From assembly GCF_963676685.1 (NCBI RefSeq), contig NC_092356.1, positions 47,827,601 through 47,891,600 of the forward strand: a DNA stretch of 64,000 nt, in the 5' to 3' direction. Positions 33,104-43,762 of this stretch are shown here, piece by piece. Position numbers and translations under genes: made by a program. How positions within the stretch are numbered: the first letter of the stretch is position 1; each line of letters begins with the position of its first letter. The stretch comes from Mytilus edulis. Lineage: Eukaryota; Mollusca; Bivalvia; Mytilida; Mytilidae. Below the pieces are notes generated by a model. It searched no databases, was not told the origin of the DNA, and saw only the letters and a program-made list of their open reading frames with translations.

Positions 33104-35155
33104 ATGAAGAGCCTATTGGTATTCACTTTGGTTGTCTCTACCGCAACGGCGGCAATAGATGAAAGCAGAATTAAACTCATCGAGAGGAAATTTGAAGACT
33201 TGGCAAGGCAATTAATGTTGACTGAACTGGCAATGGGAGAACGAGCACGATCCGACGAAGATTCTGGAATCAAGCAGATCCGAATTACAGCTGACGGCAC
33301 ACAATCTTACTTTGATGCAACACACACATTCAACTCAGTTTGTTCTATCCATGAGCACTCCAACTATGACAGAACTGTTGGTATGGGTGAATTCACTGCT
33401 TCCCTGAATGGTATAGAATTTAGAACAAGACACAATGACTATAGACTAAGTATGCCCCATAGAACAAAGAAGGACTTCCATTTACAAGAAAATATTCCTT
33501 TTCCAGCGGTTCCACCGTCAGTTCTTCGTAAGCCTACATTACAGGAACAAATTCAAGAAATGCACAACTATTTTAGAGCATTCTCCTTCCAAAACTTTCA
33601 CTTCAGAGACTATCGTCCATATTTCAAACCTGTATTATGTTACTTAGAAGGAACATGGACCGTAAATACAAAAACTCTGAATGAACCATTTGAAAGTGAT
33701 CGTCATCATATTGATGCAGCAAGCTGGTTCGACCTACAAGAAAAGATTAGGTTTACATCGTATACTGGGGGAAAACACTACTTGGAAAACTTTTCATACC
33801 TGCCAACAACTATTATGAACATGGTAAATGGAACACCCGAGTATGCACAATGGAATTACAGAATAGCTTGTCATCCATTGAAGAAAGATTTGCCATTAGC
33901 TGCTATGAAACCTGTTGACGATATGGCGGCTAGAATTGGACACAGATGGAATATAACAAGATTTTCCCATTCGAGAGCAGCAAGATTTGTATTGGCTCCT
34001 GATTACAATGGAAACAGAAATAAATATCATTGGCAAGATGGATACGGTTCATTTCCTGATAGAAGAACTTCAATCAACAGTGTTCTTGACGGGGTCATGT
34101 CAGAGATTCCAGGGAAAGACAACTATCCAGCAAAGTTGACCGATACCACATTTGGAAAAAGAATACTAGACCCAAGAGTACGAAATGCAACTGAACTTAA
34201 TACTGGATATTATCACAGATACTTTCGACACGAAAGGAAAGGAGCCATGGGGACATTCAACGCCCACAGAGGATATTCAGACAGGAATCTCTTTGTTGCT
34301 CAGACGTCAAATCCAAAGGTAGCCGAGATGAAAATTAAATGGTGTGGTAAAGACGAACACACCCACAAACCTTTCTGTAAAGAAGAAGGAGTAAGATATT
34401 CATACGCCATTCCTCTGGAAATCATATACTTGAATCCTTTAATGTCGTGGAATCCTTACAATTTGGAATACATTACCGATCATAGAAAAAAATATATAGT
34501 AACTAAAAATGGTAGAAATGGCGGTTTCACGTCCGACAAAGCCTACAATGGTACAACATATGACAAGTACTACAGAACTCCGGTCGAGTTTTACCATACC
34601 AAACAAACAACTGTCGATAAAGATGCTGCAGATACTGCAAGAGGAGGGGTTGGTGTACTTGACAGACATGGCAACGTTAAAAAAGTCTTATCAGCTGGAG
34701 TTCGTATAACATTACCTGAAATTCCAGGCGTTGGAAAAATCAGAATGAGATACCCCATCATGCCAATTACTAGTGAAGGAAATCAGATTGGAAAAGAGGT
34801 AGAAGCAGTCAAAGATGTATTGAACCACTTGGAAACAATGGGAGGTTATCTTCAAGAGAGACCAAGTGCATTGTCTGGAGGCGGTAATTCTAAAGCAGAT
34901 GCACATTTCCGTACGTCTGTTACTAACCAAGATCCACCAGGTCATCACTTTCACGAAATGTTCATTCCCAACGAGGACATGATCGATCTAGGTAAAGGTC
35001 ATACAATCACTGTTGTGACAACAACAGATAACTCACATGACCATAAAATTGAAGTATCTTATGACCAACATACACACAAGTACATTATTCATAAATGCGA
35101 TGGTCAGGATAAATGTTGGGATGGTCACACTGCTGACCTACTGAGGATTACATAG
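33104..35155 (+). CDS. Secreted 683-residue protein, unknown family, copy A
   Basis: I do not recognise this family. The coding region is one uninterrupted exon whose ATG lies 9 bases after the acceptor TTTCAG, in the same context as in copy B. Residues 1-17 (MKSLLVFTLVVSTATAA) form a signal peptide, so the product is probably secreted; no transmembrane segment follows. There are seven cysteines (80, 179, 256, 414, 425, 665, 671), five N-glycosylation sequons (N229, N242, N283, N361, N482), an amphipathic N-terminal stretch (about 20-48) and an aromatic-rich region (about 156-180). The C-terminus (613-676) is dense in histidine: HHFH, GHT, HDH, HTH, then CDGQDKCWDGH, suggesting metal binding, which is inference. 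It is about 89% identical to copy B 16.8 kb downstream by manual count. No tyrosinase, hemocyanin, lectin or protease motif is visible. An abundant secreted or shell, byssal, haemolymph or digestive role is possible but unproven. Confidence 0.95.
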   Translation: MKSLLVFTLVVSTATAAIDESRIKLIERKFEDLARQLMLTELAMGERARSDEDSGIKQIRITADGTQSYFDATHTFNSVCSIHEHSNYDRTVGMGEFTASLNGIEFRTRHNDYRLSMPHRTKKDFHLQENIPFPAVPPSVLRKPTLQEQIQEMHNYFRAFSFQNFHFRDYRPYFKPVLCYLEGTWTVNTKTLNEPFESDRHHIDAASWFDLQEKIRFTSYTGGKHYLENFSYLPTTIMNMVNGTPEYAQWNYRIACHPLKKDLPLAAMKPVDDMAARIGHRWNITRFSHSRAARFVLAPDYNGNRNKYHWQDGYGSFPDRRTSINSVLDGVMSEIPGKDNYPAKLTDTTFGKRILDPRVRNATELNTGYYHRYFRHERKGAMGTFNAHRGYSDRNLFVAQTSNPKVAEMKIKWCGKDEHTHKPFCKEEGVRYSYAIPLEIIYLNPLMSWNPYNLEYITDHRKKYIVTKNGRNGGFTSDKAYNGTTYDKYYRTPVEFYHTKQTTVDKDAADTARGGVGVLDRHGNVKKVLSAGVRITLPEIPGVGKIRMRYPIMPITSEGNQIGKEVEAVKDVLNHLETMGGYLQERPSALSGGGNSKADAHFRTSVTNQDPPGHHFHEMFIPNEDMIDLGKGHTITVVTTTDNSHDHKIEVSYDQHTHKYIIHKCDGQDKCWDGHTADLLRIT

Positions 35156-35189
35156 GTCTTTCTATAACGTTAATGCTAATTTGATATTA

Positions 35190-35195
35190 AATAAA
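35190..35195 (+). terminator. Poly(A) signal of gene A
   Basis: AATAAA lies 35 bases after the TAG stop codon. The sequence after it (TTAACTCAATTCAAAGAGTG) is conserved in copy B, where the hexamer is the variant ATTAAA. Confidence 0.7.
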
Positions 35196-35199
35196 CCTT

Positions 35200-36186
35200 T
35201 TGTTAACTCAATTCAAAGAGTGTTATGAGTCTTATCTATAGAATATTGCTAGGAATGATTTAAACTTTTCCCAAAAATTGAATGTTTGATCGACTCAATA
35301 GTCAGTCTATATGGTATTCATATTACAAACACATTCGACCTTGCGCACGATATTGGTATCCCTGTGAAAACATTCATTAGGTAGCGGGTTATTTAAATTC
35401 CAGATCTTTTCCTACACAATGAATATCCATGGTCTATTCATCTTTCGACAGAAAAATAAACATAATAATCGACTCATATGTATGGGTGATGTTGCGCTTT
35501 GTATATTCCGATTTATAATTCCAAATGGCGATGTCTATAAAGTCATTTAAAGGATTCCCTCTGTTACCATTTTTTTCTACGCGTCTTTAAAATCCAATTT
35601 ATATTTGCAAGTTATATGTGATACAACTTTGTAACAGTATTATACATCATTGACAAAAATAGCGACATAGACGTACTTAACTGTGAGTTCAGGCAGATCT
35701 TCCTGGTATTGGTCAAATCTGTACATACTTTACCGTCACACTCAAGTTCATTTTAACCTAATTAAAAAAAAAAGGAAGAGACAAAAGATACCAATCGATC
35801 TTAAACATCATAAGTCTAAAACAAATGTTTAATGCGATGACAAAAACGAAGAACTACGAATAGACAAACATCAGAACACAAAATAACAACATAGAAACCC
35901 AAAGACTGAGCAACACGAACACCAATAAAAACCGAAGATAATCGCCTGTGCTCAGAACGAGCAAGCAGATCCTTTTCACTGGTGATATACGTGGTGTTCA
36001 AAGTACAAATATGGTTAAATGAAAGCCAAAGTTCTTCCGAAATGGACATATTTATGACAGCGTTTATTCATTTGCCAAGGTAATTTTGGGTGTAGATCAA
36101 GATAAAAGATAAAAGTTTTCCATACTTTACCAAAATCTTATACCAAAAACATGATAAAAAGTATGACTAGTCAACCTTTTTTTGGC
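35200..36186. other. 3' flank of gene A and a dispersed repeat
   Basis: About 35200-35480 is homologous to the 3' flank of copy B (for example ACGATATTGGTATCCCTGTG compared with ACGATATTGGTGTCTCTTTG near 52760), so the gene duplication extended at least this far. 35815-36050 holds an inverted copy of the GTTTGACTGTCCCTCTGG-type repeat (GACTGAGCAACACGAACACC), also seen at 46360 and 58170. No gene is seen. Confidence 0.6.
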
Positions 36187-36380
36187 TAAAATTTGTGAGT
36201 TATCAGATTTTGTAATGCTTATACATGAAAAAAACATTTTATGTGAATTCAAAGAAAACTGAAAGAAAGAGCTTTAGATAAAAAAAAAAGGAAAGAAAGA
36301 AAGATCGTCTGTATAAGTGCTTTCCGAAATGTAATCACTTTAACAGTTTTCTTGCTTCATCATCACAAGATAGATAAAAC

Positions 36381-36770
36381 TGTAAAATAAAGGTAAGTGG
36401 TATACCACTGTTCGAAATTCATAAATCGATTGAGATAAAAACAAATCCGGGTTACAAACTAAAACTGAGTGAAACACATCAAATATAAGAGGAGAACTAC
36501 GACACAACAGAAACACAACACTAAAATGTAACACACACAGAAACGAACTATAATAATATAACAATGGCACTTTTCCTCAATTGATACAGGATATTTTTAG
36601 AAGAAAAAAAATGGTGATTTGCTGCTAGCCAAACCTTGCGTTTTTATGGCAGTGTTAAATATAACATTAAAATGACAACATTACATGCCAGGACTACAGT
36701 ACAAATAAATGCAATAACATTCAGGACAAAGAATAAAAACAAATAAACATTACAATAGGACCGTTTTTTA
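36381..36770 (-). mobile_element. Dispersed repeat inserted in duplication unit 1
   Basis: Absent from unit 2, and flanked by a long imperfect duplication of GCTTCA..AAGATAGATAAAA (36354-36380 and 36771-36792), as expected for target-primed retrotransposition. Its reverse complement (GTTCGTTTCTGTGTGTGTTA, then GAACAGTGGTATACCACT) matches fragments at 55570-55890 and 52190-52625. It contains no ORF. Confidence 0.7.
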
Positions 36771-36857
36771 GCTTCACCAAAAGATAGATAAAATTAAATT
36801 CTTTTAAAAAATAAATATTTTTGGGTTATCTCCAATCTAAAATTATGTTATAAAATT

Positions 36858-37045
36858 TCAATCCATGAAAGTGTTTTCTTATATTCAAAAAGATATAAGC
36901 ATGGAATAAGCTCATTTTCTGTGTGTATTAATGTTCATCAATTAAAGTTTATGTAAAGTAAATCCAGGAAAGTGTGTTTCTTATATATAAAAAGATATAA
37001 GCATAGAATAATCTCATTTTCTGTTTACTATTTTTTTTCATTTAA
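36858..37045 (+). repeat. Two diverged 102-bp monomers (ancestral state)
   Basis: CAATCCATGAAAGTGTTTTC begins at 36859 and its diverged partner (AAATCCAGGAAAGTGTGTTT) 102 bases later. They correspond to the expanded array at 38801 in unit 2. Confidence 0.85.
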
Positions 37046-37479
37046 ATGAAACGTTCACAATTGAATTTCATTTCCATATCAAATTTGCTAATAATAGTAA
37101 AAACATATAGACTGATCATCTGCAGCTTTCTACAAAACAAAACAAAATAATTAAAACTCAGATCTTTTTAAAATATTGAAAATTGGCAATGGTAGTATGG
37201 GAACATATACTTCTATTTCAAACTACATGCATAATTATAAACTTTGTCGTTCGTGAATAAGAAGTTCAGAACAAATATATTGCTGTTTTGATATACAATT
37301 TCCACAAATCGCGATTGATAACATGATCAGAGAATCAGACTGATATGATGATGAATATTTCTTCGAGTGAAACCCCGATGAAATGCGAAATGTAAATATA
37401 TTATAAATATAAGCCACTTGTTACGAAATATGAATATAACGGACCTAAAACAAATATATAATTGATAATGGTTATCAAA

Positions 37480-37745
37480 GTTACCATGCTTGTAATTTGA
37501 TACACTAGACGCGCGTTAAGTCTACACAAGAATCACCAGTGACGCTCAGATCAAAATAGTCTGAAAGCCAAATCAAGTACAAAGTTGAAGAGCATTGAGG
37601 ACCCAATATTCCAAAAAGTTTTGCAAAATACGGCTAAGGTAATCTACGACTGGGATGAGAAAATCCTAAGTATTTCGAATAATACATACTTTTGCAAACA
37701 GTAAATTTATAAAAATGACCATATAATTGATATTCATGTCAACAG
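37480..37745 (+). mobile_element. Dispersed repeat (GAAGAGCATTGAGGACC family) in unit 1
   Basis: It runs from TTACCATGCTTGTAATTTGA and GACGCGCGTTAAGTCTACAC to GAAGAGCATTGAGGACCC, TACGGCTAAGGTAATCTACG and ATTTCGAATAATACATAC. It predates the segmental duplication because unit 2 keeps part of it at 40255-40385. Confidence 0.7.
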
Positions 37746-38800
37746 CGAAGTCTGACTACTGGGTTGCTGATACCATCGGGGACAAAACGTCCACGAGCAG
37801 TGGCATCGATCAAATAGGAATGAGAAAGACAATCAACATCTTTCAAATCATCAAACGAAGCATTTGAAAAGATGACTTGAAAACAGAAAAATTGACGCAG
37901 AGAAATTGTATATTTACAACAAACAAACAGAAAAGTATTAAAAAATGAGACATAAACAAGACACAAATATATCACTACACAAGAAGTCTTCGACAAAGAG
38001 TTGTTGTTAATTTTAGTGTCATTTGCTCTCTTGTAGAAACTTGTCTCATTGGAAATCATACCACATTTTTATATTGATAAAAAAAGAGACGAAACTGAAA
38101 ATAAAGAAACAGCCACATAAAAAATAAAGAGAATATTAAAAAAATAAGACATCAAACGACATAGTTATATTGTTAGATACATAATTCAATGTGATATATT
38201 GAAACCACGCTCGTCACAAGAGTAAAGAGAAAGTGTCAGGTTTTGCCCTTTATTAAAAGTTTCAAAACATTCTGGAATTCTAAAATCAAAGGTGATGAAT
38301 AATTTACATCTTACATACAATTATAACTTTAAACTGTTTTCAATGCTGAAAACTAGGAATAAAAACATCTAACCAAAAATATTTATGTCTATCATTTGTA
38401 TTCTCTGGAAGAAGACATAACACAGATTTGCAGTAAAATTTGGTCAAATGATTTATTTCTGCCATAATATTGTTCGAAATCTAACACACGGCTAAGATAA
38501 TGAATTTTAAGAAATATGTTTAAAAATCACGAGAAATGGATGAAATTTGTGAGAAATTATCAGATGTTGTAATGATTATAAATGAAAAAAATCACTTTTA
38601 TGTGAATTGAAAGAACACTAGAGAAAGAGCTTTCGATAAAAAAAAATGTAAAGAAAGATCGTCTTTAAATGCTTCCCGAAATGTTATCCCTGTAACCGTT
38701 TTCTTGCTTCATCACAAGATACATGTAGATAAAACTGTAAATTCTTTTCAAAAAATAAATGGTCTGGGTTATCTCCATTTTAAAATTATGTTATAAAATT

Positions 38801-39815
38801 TCAATCCATGAAAGTGTTTCTCTTATATATGAAAAGATATAAGCATGGAATAAGCTCATTGTCTGTGTGTATTAATGTTCATTAATTAAAGTTTATGTAA
38901 GGTCAATCCATGAAAGTGTTTCTCTTATATATGAAAAGATGTAAGCATGGAATAAGCTCATTGTCTGTGTGTATTAATGTTCATTAATTAAAGTTTATGT
39001 AAGGTCAATCCATGAAAGTGTTTCTCTTATATATGAAAAGATGTAAGCATGGAATAAGCTCATTGTCTGTGTGTATTAATGTTCATTAATTAAAGTTTAT
39101 GTAAGGTCAATCCATGAAAGTGTTTCTCTTATATATGAAAAGATGTAAGCATGGAATAAGCTCATTGTCTGTGTGTATTAATGTTCATTAATTAAAGTTT
39201 ATGTAAGGTCAATCCATGAAAGTGTTTCTCTTATATATGAAAAGATGTAAGCATGGAATAAGCTCATTGTCTGTGTGTATTAATGTTCATTAATTAAAGT
39301 TTATGTAAGGTCAATCCATGAAAGTGTTTCTCTTATATATGAAAAGATGTAAGCATGGAATAAGCTCATTGTCTGTGTGTATTAATGTTCATTAATTAAA
39401 GTTTATGTAAGGTCAATCCATGAAAGTGTTTCTCTTATATATGAAAAGATGTAAGCATGGAATAAGCTCATTGTCTGTGTGTATTAATGTTCATTAATTA
39501 AAGTTTATGTAAGGTCAATCCATGAAAGTGTTTCTCTTATATATGAAAAGATGTAAGCATGGAATAAGCTCATTGTCTGTGTGTATTAATGTTCATTAAT
39601 TAAAGTTTATGTAAGGTCAATCCATGAAAGTGTTTCTCTTATATATGAAAAGATATAAGCATGGAATAAGCTCATTGTCTGTGTGTATTAATGTTCATTA
39701 ATTAAAGTTTATGTAAGGTCAATCCATGAAAGTGTTTCTCTTATATATGAAAAGATGTAATCAGGGAATAAGATGTAAGCATGGAATAAGCTCATTTTCT
39801 GTTCATTATTTGTTA
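38801..39815 (+). repeat. 102-bp satellite-like array, ten units
   Basis: TCAATCCATGAAAGTGTTTC starts units at 38801, 38903, 39005, 39107, 39209, 39311, 39413, 39515, 39617 and 39719, exactly 102 bases apart. Copies are almost identical, varying at positions such as AAAAGATRTAAGC; the last is partial and partly rearranged. The homogeneity indicates recent expansion, or an assembly whose copy number should be treated with care. Confidence 0.97.
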
Positions 39816-40389
39816 ATAGTAGTAAAAATATAGACCGATCAATTGCAGATTTCTACAAAACAAAACAAAATAATTAATGCCCAGTTCTTTTTAAAATATT
39901 AAAAATTGGCAATGATAGTATTGGAACATATACTTGATTTCAAACTACATGCATAAAAATATATACTTCGATTTCAAACTACATGCACAATTATAAATTT
40001 TGTCGTTCGTGAACAAGAACTTCAGAACAAATATATTGTTGTTTTGATATACAATTTCCACAAATCGCGATTGATTATAAATGTTGTCGTCCGTGAACAA
40101 GAATTTCAGAACAAATATATTGTTGTTTTCCACAAATCGCGATTGATTACATGATCGTGGAATAAGACTGATATGATGATAAATATTTGTTCGAGTGTAA
40201 ACCCGGTGAAATGTAAAAATATAGATTATATAATTATTATTAGATCAAAATATTGAAAACCAAATCAAGTACAAAATTGAAGAGCATTGAGGACTCATAA
40301 TTTCAAAAAAGCTGTGCCAAATACGGCTAAGGTAATCTAATAATAATTCATCATTTCGCAAACAGTGAATTTACAAAAATGACCATATA

Positions 40390-40529
40390 TAGGTATAGGA
40401 AGATGTGGAATGAATGCCAATAAGACAACTCTCCATCCAAATGGCAATTTATAAAAGTAAAATATTAAAGGTCAAGATACGGCCTTCAACACGGAGCCTT
40501 GGCTCACACAGAACAACAATATGCAGGTA
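40390..40529 (+). mobile_element. GAAGATGTGG-family repeat inserted in unit 2
   Basis: The insertion splits the unit 1 phrase GACCATATAATTGATATTC. It reads AGGAAGATGTGGAATGAATG, then GCCTTCAACACGGAGCCTTG and CACACAGAACAACAATATGC. Its absence from unit 1 at the matching point defines both ends to within a few bases. Confidence 0.8.
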
Positions 40530-41170
40530 ATTGATATTCATGTCAACACCGAAGTGCTGACTACTGGGCTGGTGATACCATCGGAGACAAAACGTCCATG
40601 AGCTGTGGCATCAATCAAATAGGAATGAGAAAGACAATCAACATCTTTCAAATCATCAAACGAAGCATTTGATTAGTAACGTGACGTTAAACCAGAAAAA
40701 TTGACGCAGCGAAATTGTAAAATTACAACAAACAAAAAGAAGTGAAACATAAACAAGAAACAAATATATCAATACACAAGAAGTCTTCGACAAGGAGAAC
40801 AGTTGTTGTTATTTTCAGTGTCAATTTTTGTTTTGTGGAAAGTGGTCTCATTGGCAATCATACCACATTTTTATGTTGATAAAAAAGAGAAGAAACTGAA
40901 AATATAGAAACAGCCACATAAAACATAAAGAGAACATTAAGACAATAAGACAGCAAACGACATAGCTATATTGTTATATACATAATTCAATGTGATATAT
41001 TGAAATCACGCTTGTCACAAGAGTACAAAGCAAGTGCCAGTTTTTCCTGTATTTATTTACTTTTAATAAAAAAAAAATCAGTTTTATAAGTTTGAAACAT
41101 TCTTGAATTCTAAAATGAAAGATAATGAATGATTTACATCTTACATACAATCATAACTTTCAACTGTTTT

Positions 41171-41494
41171 TGTTTTAATTGAGATTGTGACACTGTGATG
41201 ACTACTGTACCTGTATTTTGACAATTTTACCTGTTATATCTGTTTTGTTCACGCATCATTGTAAATATAATGTAATTTGGTGCGACTGTCATACAAGTGA
41301 GAGGTTTAGCGCTATAAAACCAGGTTCAATCCACCATTTTCTACATTTGAAAATTCCTGTTCAAAGTCAGGAATATAACAGTTGTTGTCCATGAATTCGT
41401 TTGATGTGTTTTATCATTTGATTTGGCCATTTGATTAGGGACTTTCCGTTTTGAATTTTCCTCGGAGTTCAGTATTTTTGTGATTTCACTTTTT
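41171..41494 (+). mobile_element. Dispersed repeat (AAACCAGGTTCAATCCACC family) inserted in unit 2
   Basis: The insertion interrupts ACTGTTTTCAATGCTG of unit 1. It contains GATGACTACTGTACCTGTAT, AAAACCAGGTTCAATCCACC, GTCAGGAATATAACAGTTGT and the end TTTTGTGATTTCACTTTTTC. Parts of the family also occur at 49590-49735, 53098-53192 and 55480-55580. Confidence 0.8.
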
Positions 41495-42508
41495 CCAATG
41501 CTGAAAATTAGGAATAAAAACATCGTCACACCAATCAAAAATATTCATGTTTTTCCTTTGCATTCTCTCGAAGAATAAAAAACCCAGATTTGTAGTAAAC
41601 TTGGTCAAATGATTTATTTCCGCCATAATGTTGTTCGAAATTCAAAGTACAACACACGGCTAAGATAATGCATTCTAAGAAAACATGTTTAAAAATCACG
41701 AGAAATGGATGAAATTAAGACTTTTCTTGTGTGTTTATTTAATCTTGCTTCAATATACAAGACGTGAGGTAAAGTTAAAATGATTTGGTTAATTCAACAT
41801 TTACTTTATTGGTTTTTTTTTATAAATTCTACTGAAATTTGGAAACAATTTTTAGCATTTAGTAATTCCAACCTCGGTTGCCCAAATGAAAAATATATTA
41901 GTAATATAATGTAAATGCTACAGCCATTTTTCATTTTCCGTCATAGTCATTTTCGAAGAAGAAAAGAATATGGCGGATTTAACCTAATTTTATAGCAAGC
42001 TAAACCTCCTACTTGTATGACAACTATTTATAATGCTGTTGTAAGGACAAAACAGAAGAAGTAACCAAAACAGACATAACTAGTCAATGAGATGATAATT
42101 GGCCAAACTGTGTTAACATATATCACAGATAAAAAAAAAATGAATGGACTACAAAATTTAAATAAACATTATAATAAACCAGACAAAGACGCCAACAAAA
42201 ACGTAATTATGGACCCCACGGCCATTATATTATTCCGTTGTCAAATTTATAAATCACAAAGAAAGTAAAACTAAAACACTTTTAGAAAATATAACATATC
42301 ACAATCGAAAATAGTGATACGTGCATTTATATTCTTAAATTTCGTAAAACAAATTAAAAATAGATAAAGAGAAAACAGAAATCCTGCATGTTTTGTAAGG
42401 TTTTCGTCACCATACCGTGTATAAGATGCTATCGAAACTAAACATATTTTGTCGTAGTGCTTAGGAAATAGTATCAAGAAAGTTATATACATATTAGTAA
42501 TGCATGAA

Positions 42509-42690
42509 GAAATTTCCAGTTTTGGTGGGGTTCGTGTTGGTTTAGTCTTAAGTTTTATATGTTGTATCTTGTGTACTATTATTTGTCTGCTTGTCTTTTT
42601 CTTTGTTAGATATGGCTTTGTCAGTTTATTTTTTCTATTTATGAGTTTGACTGTTCCTCTGGTATCTTTCGCCCCTCTTTTATGATACTA
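42509..42690 (+). mobile_element. Dispersed repeat (GGTGGGGTTCGTGTTG family)
   Basis: GTTTTGGTGGGGTTCGTGTT, then GAGTTTGACTGTTCCTCTGG and ATCTTTCGCCCCTCTTTT, matches 46440-46620 and, inverted, 35815-36050 and 58170-58310. The reading frame here is incidental. Confidence 0.7.
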
Positions 42691-42819
42691 TAACGGAGGA
42701 CATTTTCTGAACTGCTATTAAGAGAGATAAGCATTTTGCATACTTATTTATAATTTATTCGACACACAGTTGCAAAATGTATGAAATTTATGGAAATGAA
42801 TATTGTCAGTTAATGAATA

Positions 42820-43045
42820 TAAGAAGATAGCGTATGAGTGTAAATGAGACAACTCTCGATCCAAGTCATACTTTGCTCACACCGAACAGAAAGCTATAAA
42901 GGCCACCAAATATTACTAGTGTAAAACCATTTAAACGGGAAAACCGATGGTCAAATCTGTATAAAAAGCGCGAAACGAGCAACATTTATGAACCACATCA
43001 ACGAACGACAACCACTGAACATCATATTTGTATAATGTCATACGA
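42820..43045 (+). mobile_element. Dispersed repeat (GAAGATGTGG family), long form
   Basis: AGAAGATAGCGTATGAGTGT, then CCGAACAGAAAGCTATAAAG, CTAGTGTAAAACCATTTAAA and ATCAACGAACGACAACCACT follow the same order as 52280-52555 and 53645-53920. Confidence 0.75.
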
Positions 43046-43662
43046 TTAGATTTGACAGACTCATAAATTAATTACACGATAGTGTAAAATTAAGGATACT
43101 ATAATTTACACTGCCTTTGAAACAACACCAGAACAAACTTAATGCCTTCACTCATCAGATCAGCCAGGTCTATAGTTTTAGATATTCCTTTAAGGTCCTC
43201 GATAACACAAGCTAAGAAGTTAACACTTTTGTGCTGACATAATATATTTTTGATATTTTGATTCTGTAAGACGATGTTTTACAGACTTACAAATGTCATA
43301 TGATTGTTTTCATCTATAAAGTAAAAGAGTGTACAAAGGCAAATTGAGTCAATTATTTTAGAACAACAAAATGAACAACTGGACCATAGCAAAATAACCA
43401 AAAACCTTTTTAAGTTATGACCATATAACTTAGCCTGTGTCATATATGTGTTTGTTATCCTTACAAAACGTTTAGTTAACAATTGTTTATTTGAACATGA
43501 TTAACAAAATACACTAATGATTTTTTCCTAATTTACCCTTATTATTTATAACGATGTGGCTTATTCATTATTAAACTTACATAATTCGATTGGATTCTGT
43601 TATCATTGCTTCAACTTTAACCTGTTGAAATTTTTTCGGCGTATACATGTATCATTAGAGGC

Positions 43663-43762
43663 NNNNNNNNNNNNNNNNNNNNNNNNNNNNNNNNNNNNNN
43701 NNNNNNNNNNNNNNNNNNNNNNNNNNNNNNNNNNNNNNNNNNNNNNNNNNNNNNNNNNNNNN
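43663..43762. other. Assembly gap (100 N)
   Basis: Exactly 100 N bases. The round number marks a scaffold gap of unknown true length. Sequence near both sides contains a dispersed motif (GGCATTTGCTACGAGAT at 43776 and GGCACTAGCTACGAGATG at 44145), suggesting that repeats caused the break. Confidence 0.99.

Larger units (their letters stand above)
36187..38542 (+). repeat. Segmental duplication, unit 1
   Basis: This unit is followed directly by a second copy (38543-41716). Shared landmarks in order are GAAAGATCGTCT, CAGTTTTCTTGCTTCATCA-type text, the CAATCCATGAAAGTG monomers, TCAAACTACATGCATAA, CAAATCGCGATTGATTACA-type text, GAAGAGCATTGAGGAC, ACAATCAACATCTTTCAAAT and AACACACGGCTAAGATAATG. The join carries AAATTTGTGAG, also found at the unit start. 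Unit 1 has a private ~390-bp insertion and only two satellite monomers. It is non-coding. Confidence 0.85.
38543..41716 (+). repeat. Segmental duplication, unit 2
   Basis: This is a direct second copy of 36187-38542. It differs by expansion of the 102-bp array (38801-39810), loss of the left part of the GAAGAGCATTGAGGACC repeat, and two private insertions at 40390-40529 and 41171-41494. No coding sequence is visible in either unit. Confidence 0.85.

Noticed and set aside
38801-39815. CRISPR-like array
   Set aside because: The whole 102-bp unit repeats with no unique spacers, and the genome is animal; it is a tandem satellite.
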